Positions 1 to 8,713 are shown, counted from the stretch's first letter. The stretch: 64,000 nucleotides of DNA from Candidatus Dormiibacterota bacterium (GCA_003139695.1 PLJM01000011.1:165693-229692), one strand, 5' to 3'. Notes: generated from the sequence alone by a model not told the origin. A program made the numbers and translations.

Positions 1-752
1 ACGATGCCCACGATCACAGCGCCGGCCATGGTGCCGAAAGCCCGGCCGAGACCTCCCGCGACCGCGGCGGTCAGCGTGATGAGAAAGAACCCGAAGCCGA
101 AGTACGGGGTGAAAGACCCAACAGTCTCAGCCAGGACGAACCCCGCATATCCGGCGATCAGGCCGGCAAGAAAAAAAGTTGCGGCCGCCACCCTCGTGGC
201 GTTGATGCCTGTGACGCGTGCGAGCTCGCGGTTCTGCGACACCGCCCGCAGCGCCTTGCCGAATTTCGTCCGCGAGATGATGAAGAAGAGCACGACGGTG
301 ATCGCGATCGCCGAAATGACGATCTGCTGGTCGAGAGGGTTCAGCAGGAAAGGGCCGATCTGCTGAGGGGCACCCGGATCGAGGTTGTAGGCGACGTTCG
401 ATGCGCCGAAGATGATGACCAGCACGTTCTGGATGACGAAAGACAACCCGAGCGTGGCGATGAAGATGACGGTCGGGCTCGCGCCGAAATGGATGAAGGG
501 GCCGATAACGCTCGAGTACATCGCCAGCGCAGTCAACCCGCCCGCGAGCGCGGCGGCGAGCGCGGCGGCCGGTGCGCTTCCGGTCCTCTGGTGCACCAGG
601 TACGCCGCATACGCACCTATCGTCAGGATCTCGCCGTGGGACACGTTCGCGACGTTCGTCACCCCGTACTGGAGGGTGAACGCGACCGCCGAGAGCGCGA
701 GGATCGACGCCGTGACGATCCCGAACCCAAGCGTCAGTAGAGCTGCGTGCAC
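1..752 (-). CDS. livH: Branched-chain amino acid type ABC transporter permease (LivH family), 3' end cut off by window
   Basis: Inner-membrane permease subunit of a LivH/HAAT-type ABC importer; about 250 residues are present and the C-terminus runs off the left edge. The translation begins MHAALLTLGFGIVTAS and contains hydrophobic spans, the family signature region NVSHGEILTIGAYAAY and the cytoplasmic EAA-like loop QNRELARVTGIN. The GTG start at 752 is chosen because GGAGG (760-764) lies 7 bases upstream. It follows livK in the same direction with a 74-base gap, so the two probably form one importer operon. The actual substrate (amino acid, amide or aromatic acid) cannot be told from sequence. 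Confidence 0.9.
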   Translation of the reverse strand, partial: MHAALLTLGFGIVTASILALSAVAFTLQYGVTNVANVSHGEILTIGAYAAYLVHQRTGSAPAAALAAALAGGLTALAMYSSVIGPFIHFGASPTVIFIATLGLSFVIQNVLVIIFGASNVAYNLDPGAPQQIGPFLLNPLDQQIVISAIAITVVLFFIISRTKFGKALRAVSQNRELARVTGINATRVAAATFFLAGLIAGYAGFVLAETVGSFTPYFGFGFFLITLTAAVAGGLGRAFGTMAGAVIVGI

Positions 753-826
753 GGCCCAACCTCCATTTTGGCGTGGTGCAACGGTCTCAGCGAGACAGCT
801 CGGTCAGTCGATTCTCCGTCTGTGGC

Positions 827-2110
827 TTATGGCGTCGCCGCGGCCAGCGCCGCAGCATCCAACACCTGCACCTGCACCTGCGCGCCGACGACGCTCTGCT
901 GGAACGCGGCATAGGGTCCGAACACGTTGTGGAAGCTGTTGTAGTCAAGCGGACCGCTGGCGCCGTCGAAGTTGATCTCCGTGCCGGCCTTGATGAGCGC
1001 CAGGCACGACGGGTACGTGTAGCACTGCGTGCCAGGCGGATTGGTCACGCTCGTCATGGCCGCGTTGATGTCCGGGCCCAGGATGCTGTTGGCCTTGTCG
1101 ATCGCCAGCGCCTGGCTGATGACCGCGTCGTAGGCGTAGTTGGCGTTTCCAAGTGGCTGCTGATTGGCTCCGGGGACCACCAGCGCAAATTGCTTGAGGA
1201 ACTCATCGGTCGCCGCGCCTGAGACTGACACTCCGTAGACGGAGATGAGGTGGTCGTGCGCCACCTGGTTGCCGATGGCCTTCAAATAGTCGCTGCCACC
1301 CGTGACGTCGGTCCCGACGAACGGGATCGCAAGGTTGTCGAGGGACTTGAAGTTTCGGAACAGCACCGCGGCCGTCGGGGCGTCGGTCTGCGTGAAGATC
1401 ACATCAGGGGCGTCGGCTATCACCTGCTGGACGGTGGTCAGGTAGGAAGTCTGGGCGGGGGCGATGGTGTAGGCCTTGACCACAGTGCCGCCGAGCTTGG
1501 TGAACGTGGCCGTGATCGGCGGCGGGAACGTCTGCGCCGCGATGTCCGAGTAGAAGATGAGGTCTGCCTTCTTGTACCCCTTGTTGTAGGCGTACAGCGC
1601 CATGGCGACGCTCAGCTGCGAGTCCGAAGGGCTGTCCCTCCACAGATACGCGTTGGCGTTCTTGTCGAACAGGGTGCTGCCGCCCTGGAACTGGGTGGTG
1701 ATCTTGGCCGAAGTCACGATCGGGGTCACGGCGGCGATCTCCTGCGTCTCGGGGCCGATGATCCCCACCACGTTGCTGTTCGCGAGCAACGCTCGGGCCG
1801 CGACCGCGCCGTCGGCCTCATCGCACTGGGTGTCGGCGTGCTGGAGCACGAGCTGCTGGCCCAAGATGCCGCCACCGGCGTTGATCGCCTTCTGAGCGAC
1901 CTGGGAGCCCTGAAGCATGGCTGCGCCGAGGCTCGATAGGCTGCCGGTGAAGCAGGAAAGCACGCCCATGGTCACCGGGCCGGTGGGGAGATGTGAGGTG
2001 GAGGTGCTGGTGCTGCCGCACGCTGCAAGAACGAAAGCTGTTGTGGCGAGGCTCGCCATCAGGCGCCCTGGGCCTGAGTTTCGCTTCGTGTTTGCGTTGA
2101 CGAGGTTCAT
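827..2110 (-). CDS. livK: ABC transporter substrate-binding lipoprotein (LivK family)
   Basis: Periplasmic-binding-protein-like receptor of the importer, about 427 residues. The N-terminus has a basic start, a hydrophobic stretch and a lipobox ending LAAC (Cys31), so it is predicted to be a lipid-anchored lipoprotein. The body matches the type I (Leu/Ile/Val) fold: VTMGVLSCFTGSLSSLG at the start of the mature domain, then GGGILGQQLVLQHADTQCD and VVGIIGPETQEIAAVTPI. An in-frame TTG six codons upstream (2128) is possible, but ATG at 2110 follows GGAGG and fits a normal signal peptide. It is transcribed divergently from the GntR regulator, which probably controls it. Confidence 0.92.
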   Translation of the reverse strand: MNLVNANTKRNSGPGRLMASLATTAFVLAACGSTSTSTSHLPTGPVTMGVLSCFTGSLSSLGAAMLQGSQVAQKAINAGGGILGQQLVLQHADTQCDEADGAVAARALLANSNVVGIIGPETQEIAAVTPIVTSAKITTQFQGGSTLFDKNANAYLWRDSPSDSQLSVAMALYAYNKGYKKADLIFYSDIAAQTFPPPITATFTKLGGTVVKAYTIAPAQTSYLTTVQQVIADAPDVIFTQTDAPTAAVLFRNFKSLDNLAIPFVGTDVTGGSDYLKAIGNQVAHDHLISVYGVSVSGAATDEFLKQFALVVPGANQQPLGNANYAYDAVISQALAIDKANSILGPDINAAMTSVTNPPGTQCYTYPSCLALIKAGTEINFDGASGPLDYNSFHNVFGPYAAFQQSVVGAQVQVQVLDAAALAAATP

Positions 2111-2157
2111 CGTGTGTGGTACCTCCAAACCGTCCCAGTGCAGCCGCGTTCCGGGCG

Positions 2158-2186
2158 AGATTAGTCCAGCCCTGCGGCATTGTCAA
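2158..2186 (-). promoter_or_regulatory. livK promoter, TTGACA-N17-TAATCT
   Basis: On the minus strand a perfect -35 TTGACA (2181-2186) is followed after 17 bases by -10 TAATCT (2158-2163). The transcript would begin near 2151, giving a leader of about 40 bases with GGAGG before livK. The -35 box directly abuts the putative GntR operator. Confidence 0.75.
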
Positions 2187-2197
2187 TGGTTGGACCA
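2187..2197. promoter_or_regulatory. Putative FadR/GntR-type operator TGGTTGGACCA
   Basis: The 11-base sequence has perfect dyad arms TGGT and ACCA around a 3-base centre, matching the TGGT-N3-ACCA operator core known for the FadR subfamily of GntR regulators. It lies between the livK promoter -35 box and the gntR start, 33 bases before the regulator's ATG. The regulator encoded next door is of exactly this subfamily, so autoregulation and control of livK is the natural inference. Confidence 0.6.
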
Positions 2198-2212
2198 CTG
2201 GACCTGTGTGCC

Positions 2213-2221
2213 TGTTAAACT
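2213..2221 (+). promoter_or_regulatory. Extended -10 element of gntR
   Basis: TG-T-TAAACT matches the extended -10 pattern TGnTAnnnT. Only 8 bases separate it from the gntR ATG and no Shine-Dalgarno sequence is visible, so the gntR message may be leaderless. The putative operator at 2187-2197 would cover its -35 region. Confidence 0.45.
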
Positions 2222-2229
2222 CCGCCCCG

Positions 2230-2967
2230 ATGGGCGCGCCACCCGCCGCCTCGCTTCGCCCGCTCGAGCGCAGCCGTCTTTACGAAGACGTGGGCGAGAG
2301 GCTGGCCGAGTTCGTCAGGGAGTCGGACATGGCACCGGGTGCCCAGTTCCCGACGGAGCGTGACCTGGCGCGCCAGCTGCACGTCAGCCGCACGTCGGTC
2401 CGCCAGTCCTTTGTCGTCCTCCAGGCGCTGGGCTTTGTCGACGTCCGCCACGGGGAAGGCGTGTTCCTGCGCCGCACACGCGGCTTTGGCGACTCGCTCA
2501 CGAAGCTGCTCGAACGCCGGCGACGACTTCCGGACGTGCTCGAAGCGCGGGAGGCACTCGAGGTCAAGCTGGCAGAGCTGGCAGCGGCTAACCGGGGTAC
2601 GGACGATCTCAGCGCCATGAACTCAGCGGTCGCTCGGATGGGGGCGGAGATCAGCACGGGCGGGGTGGGCACCGAAGGCGACGCTGCTTTTCATCACGCC
2701 ATCGCGCTGGCCGCGCGCAACGAGATCCTGCTGCATCTCATCGAGGCGATGGCCGAGGTGATTCAGGAGTCCCGCATCGAATCGCTCAGCGAACCCGGGC
2801 GGCCGCTGCGCTCGCTCGAAGCGCACCGGCGCATTCTCGCCGCCATCGAATCGCGAAATCGCGAGGGCGCTGCCGAGGCGATGCGCCAGCACCTCCGGGT
2901 TGTTGCAGACGTCTCGCTGCTCCGGTGGCAACCGGAACCTTCCGACGATGTCGACGCCGGGGACTAG
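2230..2967 (+). CDS. GntR-family transcriptional regulator, FadR/FCD type
   Basis: DNA-binding repressor or activator of about 245 residues. Residues from about 15 to 85 form the winged helix-turn-helix (SRLYEDVGERLAEFV, FPTERDLARQLHVSRTSVRQ, RHGEGVFLRR). The rest is an all-helical FCD ligand-binding domain (FHHAIALAARNEILLHLIEAM). The start at 2230 is chosen because the wHTH begins shortly after it; the open frame reaches back to 2116 but would run through the livK promoter. It overlaps the next gene by 20 bases, suggesting co-transcription with the acyl-CoA genes downstream. Its ligand is probably an acid or acyl-CoA handled by this cluster (inference). Confidence 0.9.
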   Translation: MGAPPAASLRPLERSRLYEDVGERLAEFVRESDMAPGAQFPTERDLARQLHVSRTSVRQSFVVLQALGFVDVRHGEGVFLRRTRGFGDSLTKLLERRRRLPDVLEAREALEVKLAELAAANRGTDDLSAMNSAVARMGAEISTGGVGTEGDAAFHHAIALAARNEILLHLIEAMAEVIQESRIESLSEPGRPLRSLEAHRRILAAIESRNREGAAEAMRQHLRVVADVSLLRWQPEPSDDVDAGD

Positions 2968-4630
2968 CGTTCCGGAGGGTTCGTCGGGGCGCACCGCCGA
3001 TGCGTGCGCGAAATGCGGGGCACCGCTGAACCAATTTCGCGTCTGCACCGGCTGCGGACACTACGCATCGCTGACTGCTGCGCAGAGGATCGACCAGCTC
3101 GCCGATCGCGGCTCGTTTCAAGAGCACGATCGCCACATATGGGCGGGCAACCCGATCCATTTCTCCTCAGGCGTCACCACGTACGAGAAGCAGCTGGCAC
3201 AGGCGCAAGCAGCGACCGGCCTCCTTGATGCGGTGGTGACCGGTAATGCGCACGTGATGGGCGTTCGCGTGGTTCTCGTCGTGTTTGACTTCAGGTTTCT
3301 CGGCGGCAGCATGGGCAGTGTCGTCGGCGAGAAGGTGGCGCGCGCATTCGGCTCGGGTCGGCGCGAGCGTCTGCCTGTGATCGCAATCTGCTCGTCCGGC
3401 GGAGCGCGCATCCAGGAAGGGATGGTGGCCCTGTTCCAGATGGCGAAGACCACGTTGTGCGCCGCGAGGTTGCGGGAGGAAGGTGTTCCGCTGCTGACAG
3501 TCCTGACGGACCCGACGATGGGCGGAGTGCTTGCATCATTTGCCAGCATGGGCGACGTCATCCTGGCCGAACCCAATGCCCGCATATCGTTCGTCGGACC
3601 ACGCGTTCACGAGAAGGCGATCGGTGATCCCGTGCCGCCTGGAACTGCGGAGTTCGCACTTCTTCACGGAACCATCGATGCGATAGTCGAGCGCGAGCAT
3701 CTGCGTGCGATCCTCGGCCATCTTGCGGCAATGCTCCGTCCGAAGGAGCCGACCCGGGCCAAGGTGCCTGCCGTGCCGAAGCCGTTTCCGCTGGCCGGGT
3801 CCGGCCGGCCGGTGTGGGAGACGGTTGAGCTCGCGAGGCATCCCGCACGTCCGACCGGGAGCGACCTCGCCAACCGTGTGTTTCACGATGTTTTCGAGCT
3901 GCACGGCGATCGAAGTGGGGAGGACGACGATTCCATCATGGCCGGCATCGGGACGCTCGCCGGCCGCGCCGTCGTGATAGTGGCCCAGAACCGGAACTCC
4001 GCGAACGGCGGTCGCACGAGAGCCAGCGGCTACCGCATGGCGATGCGTGCATTCGCGCTCGCCGAACGCTTCTCCTTGCCGCTGATCACCCTCGTTGACA
4101 CCCCCGGCGCGGCCACCGATGCCGAGGCAGAGGGGGCGGGCATAACCGGGGCGGTGGCCGAGTCGCTGGCGCGACTGGGACGCCTGCGAACAGTGGTTGT
4201 GAACGTCGTCGTCGGCGAGGGCGGCAGCGGCGGGGCGCTGGCGTTGTCCGTTGGCGATCGCCTGCTGATGCTGGAGAACGCGATTTTCTCAGTGATCGGA
4301 CCCGAGGCCGCATCGACGATCCTGTATCGCGACTCGGCTCACGCCCAGGAGGTCGCGCGCCAGTTGAAGCTCACCGCTCGCGACCTGTTTGGACTTCGTC
4401 TCGTCGATCGCGTGGTCGCCGAGCAGCCCGTGGCGCATGAGTCGCCCGAGATGATGGGAACGATGGTTCGCCAGGCGCTGGTCGAGGAGCTGGCCGTCCT
4501 GGAGCAGGTGCCGATCAAGACCCTCCTGTCGCGGCGAGAAGCCAAGTTCAGACACACGCACGGACTTCGCGGCCGGCTTCAGCTGTTCATGCGGTCCTCG
4601 TCGGACGCGAATGCCGCGCAGGCCCAGTAG
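2948..4630 (+). CDS. accDA: Fused acetyl-CoA carboxylase carboxyltransferase (AccD-AccA)
   Basis: Carboxyltransferase that moves CO2 from carboxybiotin to an acyl-CoA, with beta and alpha halves in one chain of about 560 residues. The N-terminal zinc finger has cysteines at 20, 23, 33 and 36. The AccD half shows FRFLGGSMGSVVGEKVARAF and SSGGARIQEGM. The AccA half (from about residue 295) shows VFHDVFELHGDRSGEDDD, VDTPGAATDAEAEG and VGEGGSGGALALSVGDR. ATG 2948 overlaps the end of gntR; an in-frame TTG at 2900 is less likely. No biotin carboxylase or BCCP gene is nearby, so partners must come from elsewhere. The substrate could be acetyl-CoA or another acyl-CoA. Confidence 0.85.
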   Translation: MSTPGTSVPEGSSGRTADACAKCGAPLNQFRVCTGCGHYASLTAAQRIDQLADRGSFQEHDRHIWAGNPIHFSSGVTTYEKQLAQAQAATGLLDAVVTGNAHVMGVRVVLVVFDFRFLGGSMGSVVGEKVARAFGSGRRERLPVIAICSSGGARIQEGMVALFQMAKTTLCAARLREEGVPLLTVLTDPTMGGVLASFASMGDVILAEPNARISFVGPRVHEKAIGDPVPPGTAEFALLHGTIDAIVEREHLRAILGHLAAMLRPKEPTRAKVPAVPKPFPLAGSGRPVWETVELARHPARPTGSDLANRVFHDVFELHGDRSGEDDDSIMAGIGTLAGRAVVIVAQNRNSANGGRTRASGYRMAMRAFALAERFSLPLITLVDTPGAATDAEAEGAGITGAVAESLARLGRLRTVVVNVVVGEGGSGGALALSVGDRLLMLENAIFSVIGPEAASTILYRDSAHAQEVARQLKLTARDLFGLRLVDRVVAEQPVAHESPEMMGTMVRQALVEELAVLEQVPIKTLLSRREAKFRHTHGLRGRLQLFMRSSSDANAAQAQ

Positions 4631-4657
4631 GCCCGATCATTGCACGCCTTGGCTCCA

Positions 4658-5812
4658 ATGCCGCTCTCTGGCATCCGCGTCCTTGACTTCAGCCATGCGC
4701 TCGCGGGCCCCTACTGCACGATGCTCCTCGGCGACCTTGGCGCAGACGTCATCAAGGTCGAGCCACCGGCGGGCGACCACTCGCGGCAATGGGGCCCGCC
4801 TTTCATCAATGGCGAGTCCTCCTACTTTCTATCAGTGAATCGCAACAAGCGAAGCATGGTGCTGGATCTGAAGAGTCCTGCCGCACGCGGCGTGGCGGAA
4901 GAGCTGGCCATGGTGTCCGATGTCGTCGTGGAGAATTTCAAGCCCGGTACGATGGCGCGCCTCGGACTCGATGCGGAGAAGCTGCAGGGCATGAAGCGCG
5001 CCCTGGTTTACGCGTCGATCAGCGGGTTCGGCCAGAGCCAGCCGACGCTGGCAGGTTACGACCAGATCGCGCAAGGTACGTCGGGGATGATGAGTGTGAA
5101 TGCGACTCCCGACAACCCTCCGACCAAAGTTGGCGTTCCGATCGGAGACATCACGGCCGGGATGTTTGCGTCGCAGGCGATCCTGGCGGCGCTCGTCGAG
5201 CGAAGCACGACGGGCAAGGGCCGCTATATCGATGTCGCTCTCAATGACTCGTTGCTCGCGCTGTTCACGTATCAGGCGGGCCGCTTCTTCGCCTCCGGTG
5301 AGGTCCCGGTTCAAGAGGGCAACCATCACGCCACGATCGCCCCATATGGCACATTCGCGGTCAGCGATGGGTTCATCAACGTGGCGGTTGCGACCGATGT
5401 TCAATTCGTCCGATTCTGTGAGGCGATCCACGCGCCCGAGCTCGCCGCTGATACCAGGTTCGCGACCAACGCCATGCGGCAAGCTGCAAGGTCTCAGCTG
5501 GTGGGCGCGATCGAAGGCCATCTTCGTGAAGGCACGCGCGCTGAATGGTTGGCGAGGTTCGAGCAGTTTGGAATTCCCGCCGGGCCGATCCTCGACATCG
5601 AAGAGGCTTTTGCCAGCCCGCTCGCGATCGAGCGCGAAATGCGCGTGAAGATCCAACACCCAAAGGCCGGCGAGATCAACCAGGTCGGCGCGCCGTGGAA
5701 GATCGACGGTCGGTCCAGCGCGATCCGAATGCCGCCACCCCTCCTGGGGCAGCACACCGCCGAGGTGCTGAGCGAGCTGCTACACCGCAACGCCGGAGAC
5801 CTGGTTGGCTGA
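4658..5812 (+). CDS. CaiB/BaiF family (class III) CoA-transferase, copy 1
   Basis: Transfers CoA between carboxylic acids; about 384 residues, normal for the family. It opens with PLSGIRVLDFSHALAGPYC and the CoA-binding region LGADVIKVEPPAGDHSRQWG. The class III catalytic aspartate is expected at AGYDQIAQGTSG. An in-frame TTG at 4640 exists, but ATG 4658 is where the family normally begins. It sits 27 bases after accDA and overlaps the second CoA-transferase by 8 bases, so it belongs to the same operon. The acid substrate is unknown. Confidence 0.88.
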   Translation: MPLSGIRVLDFSHALAGPYCTMLLGDLGADVIKVEPPAGDHSRQWGPPFINGESSYFLSVNRNKRSMVLDLKSPAARGVAEELAMVSDVVVENFKPGTMARLGLDAEKLQGMKRALVYASISGFGQSQPTLAGYDQIAQGTSGMMSVNATPDNPPTKVGVPIGDITAGMFASQAILAALVERSTTGKGRYIDVALNDSLLALFTYQAGRFFASGEVPVQEGNHHATIAPYGTFAVSDGFINVAVATDVQFVRFCEAIHAPELAADTRFATNAMRQAARSQLVGAIEGHLREGTRAEWLARFEQFGIPAGPILDIEEAFASPLAIEREMRVKIQHPKAGEINQVGAPWKIDGRSSAIRMPPPLLGQHTAEVLSELLHRNAGDLVG

Positions 5813-7052
5813 TCGGCTCGATGGATCGACCGAAGGCCGCGCAAGCGCGCCGCTCTCGGGCATCCGGGTCATCGAGGTCGGCAACTACATGGCTGGGCCT
5901 TTTTGCGGGATGCAGCTTGCCGACCTGGGCGCGGAGGTGATCAAGGTGGAGCAGCCGGTCGGTGGCGACCAGGTACGTTCGTCGGCGCCCCTGATCGAAG
6001 GGGAGGGTTCGGCGTTCATGCGCCTGAACCGCAACAAGCGCTCGGTCGCCCTCGACCTGAAGAGCACGTCCGGCAAAGAGGTGTTTCGCAAGCTGGCCGC
6101 CACCGCGGATGTCGTGGTCGAGAATCTCCGCCCCGGCACCATGGCCGACCTCGGGCTCGACTACGAGAGGCTGCAACGGCTGAACCCGCGCCTCATCTAC
6201 GTCGCAGCGTCCGGTTGGGGCCAGGACGGGCCGCTCAGGGATCGGCCCGGGATGGACATCATGGCGCAGGCACGATCGGGGCTCATGAGTATCACCGGCA
6301 CGCCCGATGGCGATCCGGTGAAGGTCGGCGTGCCGATCTGCGACCTCGTCTGCGCCCTCTACGGAGCGCTGGCCGCGGTGTCGGCGCTGCACGCCAGGCG
6401 CGAATCAGGGGTCGGCCAGTTCATCGATGTCTCTCTGCTCGAGGCCGGCGTGTCTTTTGCAATCTGGGAGGCCGGCCTGTTCTTCGCCACCGGCGAGATT
6501 CCCAAGGCGTCGGGATCTGCGCACCAGAACGCCGCGCCTTATCAGGCATTTCGTGCGCAGGACGCATGGTTGACGATCGGCGCCACCACCAAACCCAACT
6601 GGACGGCGATGTGTGAGGCACTTGGGCTTGCGAACCTGCTGCAGGATGGCCGCTATACGGACGCGAACCTCCGGCATGAGCACCGCGAAGCGCTCGCCGC
6701 CACCATCGAGGAGGTCACCATGACCAAACCCGCGGCACATTGGCTCGACCTTCTCGATCAGGCCGGAGTCCCGTGCGCGCCGCTACAGGACTTCGGCCAG
6801 GCATTCACGGACCCGCACCTGCTCGCGCGCGATTACTTCTGGGACGCGCCGCACACGACTGCCGGAACAGTCCGCCAGCTGGGTTCGCCGATGCGGTTCT
6901 CAGGCACTCCCACGCGGCGCGATCGGGCGGCCCCTCTTCTTGGTGAAGACTCGACCGCTGTGCTGGCGGAGCTTGGATACGACGCCGCTGCGGTGAGAAG
7001 CATGCTCGAGCACAAGGTCGTGGGTGTTCCCACGCAATCCCGCCATGAGTGA
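5805..7052 (+). CDS. CaiB/BaiF family (class III) CoA-transferase, copy 2
   Basis: Second class III CoA-transferase, 415 residues, similar to but distinct from its neighbour (GIRVIEVGNYMAGPFCGMQ, LGAEVIKVEQPVGGDQ). The catalytic aspartate is expected in PGMDIMAQARSG. The TTG start at 5805 is supported by GGAG 6 bases upstream and by the 8-base overlap with the previous gene. Two adjacent paralogues can act as a heterodimer, as seen for some CaiB-type pairs such as succinyl-CoA:benzylsuccinate CoA-transferase. That assignment is inference. Confidence 0.88.
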   Translation: MADRLDGSTEGRASAPLSGIRVIEVGNYMAGPFCGMQLADLGAEVIKVEQPVGGDQVRSSAPLIEGEGSAFMRLNRNKRSVALDLKSTSGKEVFRKLAATADVVVENLRPGTMADLGLDYERLQRLNPRLIYVAASGWGQDGPLRDRPGMDIMAQARSGLMSITGTPDGDPVKVGVPICDLVCALYGALAAVSALHARRESGVGQFIDVSLLEAGVSFAIWEAGLFFATGEIPKASGSAHQNAAPYQAFRAQDAWLTIGATTKPNWTAMCEALGLANLLQDGRYTDANLRHEHREALAATIEEVTMTKPAAHWLDLLDQAGVPCAPLQDFGQAFTDPHLLARDYFWDAPHTTAGTVRQLGSPMRFSGTPTRRDRAAPLLGEDSTAVLAELGYDAAAVRSMLEHKVVGVPTQSRHE

Positions 7053-7851
7053 TATGCGCGCGGCCGCGCCCGCCGAGGAGCTGATCGTCGAGCAGCGTGG
7101 TCCGATCAGGTGGATCACTTTCAACCGGCCTCATGCGCGCAACGCGTTGACCTGGAACATGTACGACCGGCTGGTCAAGGCGTGCGACGACGTGAACGCC
7201 GACCGCAGCGTTCGCGCAGTCGTGCTGACGGGCGCCGGGGGGAAGGCATTTGTCGCAGGCACCGATATCGCGCAATTTCGAGCGTTCAAGACCGAGCAGG
7301 ATGCGCTCGACTACGAGGCGCGGGGAAACGTGGTCATGCACACCCTCGAGTCGGTGCGCGTGCCGACGATAGCCGCGATAACCGGCGCGTGCACCGGAGC
7401 CGGAGCAGCGATCGCGGCGTGTTGCGACCTCCGTATAGGATCGCCGTCCTCGCGGTACGGGTTTCCAATTGCGCGCACCCTCGGCAACTGCCTGTCGATG
7501 GCGAACTACAGCCGCATCGCGGCCCTGATGGGAATTCCTCGACTGAAGGACCTGATCATGCGTGCGCGGCTCATGGATGCTCAAGAGATGCTGGCAAGCG
7601 GTCTGCTGTCCGAGGTGACGCCTGACGAGCAATCGTTGCCCACCCGCGCGCAGTCGCTCGCCGAGGAGGTCGCGTCGCTGGCCCCGCTGACGCTTTGGGC
7701 GACCAAAGAAGCGCTGCGGCGTGTGCGGGAGAAGATGAGCCTGGTGGATGGCGACTCGGACCTGATCCTGGCCTGCTACATGTCTCAGGATTTCAAAGAA
7801 GGGATCGAAGCGTTCCTGACGAAGCGTGAGCCGCACTGGAAGGGCGAGTAG
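7045..7851 (+). CDS. Crotonase-fold enoyl-CoA hydratase/isomerase family protein
   Basis: About 268 residues of the crotonase superfamily. The oxyanion-hole regions are visible as GGKAFVAGTDIAQF and AAITGACTGAGAAIAACCDLRIG. The position that usually carries the first catalytic glutamate (PE..LG) reads FPIARTLGN here, so ordinary enoyl-CoA hydratase chemistry is doubtful and another crotonase reaction may apply. ATG 7045 overlaps the end of the CoA-transferase by 8 bases; an in-frame GTG at 7024 is less likely. It is the last gene of the gntR-accDA-CoA-transferase run and ends 3 bases from a convergent permease gene. Confidence 0.85.
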   Translation: MSDMRAAAPAEELIVEQRGPIRWITFNRPHARNALTWNMYDRLVKACDDVNADRSVRAVVLTGAGGKAFVAGTDIAQFRAFKTEQDALDYEARGNVVMHTLESVRVPTIAAITGACTGAGAAIAACCDLRIGSPSSRYGFPIARTLGNCLSMANYSRIAALMGIPRLKDLIMRARLMDAQEMLASGLLSEVTPDEQSLPTRAQSLAEEVASLAPLTLWATKEALRRVREKMSLVDGDSDLILACYMSQDFKEGIEAFLTKREPHWKGE

Positions 7852-7854
7852 GGG

Positions 7855-8604
7855 TCACGACACCAGCAGCTTGACCACGGCGGCCAGCCCGCCAACGACG
7901 ATCAGCGTCCGCAGAATGTTCGACGGGAGGCGGCGGCCGACGGACGCCCCGAGCTGCCCGCCCGCGATGCTGGCAACGGCGAGCAGCCCCGCAGCCTCCC
8001 ACGCGACGTGTCCGAAGACGATGAACACCAGCGAGGCCACCGCGTTGGATATGGCCGCAAGCACATTCCTCACGCCATTGAGGCGCTGGAGGTCGTCTTT
8101 GATGAAGACAGACAGGATGCCGATGAAGATCACGCCAACGCCCGCGCCGAAGTAGCCGGCATAGATGGCGGCCATCAAGATGGCCGCGCGCAGAGCCCAG
8201 GCGCTGCCCGCGTGGTCGCGATAGCGAGCCAACAGGGCCGACAGACGGGGCTGCGCGATCACAAGCGCGACCGCGAAAAGTACCAGGAGGGGCACGACGC
8301 GACGGAAGACCCCTTCGGGCAGCGCCAGCAGGAGGGTGGCGCCGACCACGGCTCCGATCGCTGTCGGGATGGCGAGCTCCAGCAAGCGGTTGCGCTGGCC
8401 GGCGAGCTCGCGGCGATAGCCCACCACGCCGCTGACGTTGCCCAGGACCAGGCCGACCGTATTGCTCATGTTCGCCACCACCGGAGGAAAGCCGACGGCC
8501 AGGAGGGTGGGGAAGGTGAGGAGGCTGCCAGTGCCGACCACGGCATTCACCATGCCCGCCACGAAGCCGGCCGCCAGGATCGCAAGAATTTCCAGCAAGC
8601 TCAC
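7855..8604 (-). CDS. TSUP family (TauE/SafE) membrane permease
   Basis: Polytopic membrane protein of about 249 residues. The duplicated TSUP signature is visible as ILAAGFVAGMVNAVVGTGSL near the N-terminus and AIYAGYFGAGVGVIFIGIL in the second half. Members export or import sulfite, sulfoacetate or other small organic anions. The GTG at 8604 is chosen because the first membrane segment starts immediately after it; the open frame extends to 8844 but that part is not family-like and crosses the divergent promoter. No Shine-Dalgarno is evident. The substrate is unknown. Confidence 0.85.
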   Translation of the reverse strand: MSLLEILAILAAGFVAGMVNAVVGTGSLLTFPTLLAVGFPPVVANMSNTVGLVLGNVSGVVGYRRELAGQRNRLLELAIPTAIGAVVGATLLLALPEGVFRRVVPLLVLFAVALVIAQPRLSALLARYRDHAGSAWALRAAILMAAIYAGYFGAGVGVIFIGILSVFIKDDLQRLNGVRNVLAAISNAVASLVFIVFGHVAWEAAGLLAVASIAGGQLGASVGRRLPSNILRTLIVVGGLAAVVKLLVS

Positions 8605-8623
8605 GGCGGAAGAGGGTACGCAC

Positions 8624-8653
8624 TTGACACGATGACGCAGTGCGGCGTAAGGT
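8624..8653 (+). promoter_or_regulatory. Promoter of acyl-CoA dehydrogenase, TTGACA-N18-TAAGGT
   Basis: Perfect -35 TTGACA (8624-8629) and -10 TAAGGT (8648-8653) with an 18-base spacer. It leads into the acyl-CoA dehydrogenase gene at 8714 through a leader that contains a near-perfect palindrome. Confidence 0.6.
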
Positions 8654-8669
8654 CGTGGCCAATAACGGT

Positions 8670-8689
8670 ACGTATCAGTACTGAAACGT
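8670..8689. promoter_or_regulatory. Putative TetR operator, 20-bp palindrome
   Basis: ACGTATCAGTACTGAAACGT is a dyad with a single mismatched pair (A/A at the 5th and 16th positions), centred on the perfect octamer CAGTACTG. It lies just after the candidate -10 box and before the acyl-CoA dehydrogenase Shine-Dalgarno (AGGAG). The TetR gene is directly downstream of that dehydrogenase, so this is the likely operator of a two-gene autoregulated unit. Confidence 0.6.
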
Positions 8690-8713
8690 TGTAGCACAGG
8701 AGCCAAGAGCCAC

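Noticed and set aside
4832..5755. Long minus-strand open frame (307 codons) over the first CoA-transferase
   Set aside because: Antisense shadow of a clear CaiB-type gene; its translation is Arg/His/Asp-rich and resembles no family. Many similar shadows occur because of high GC.
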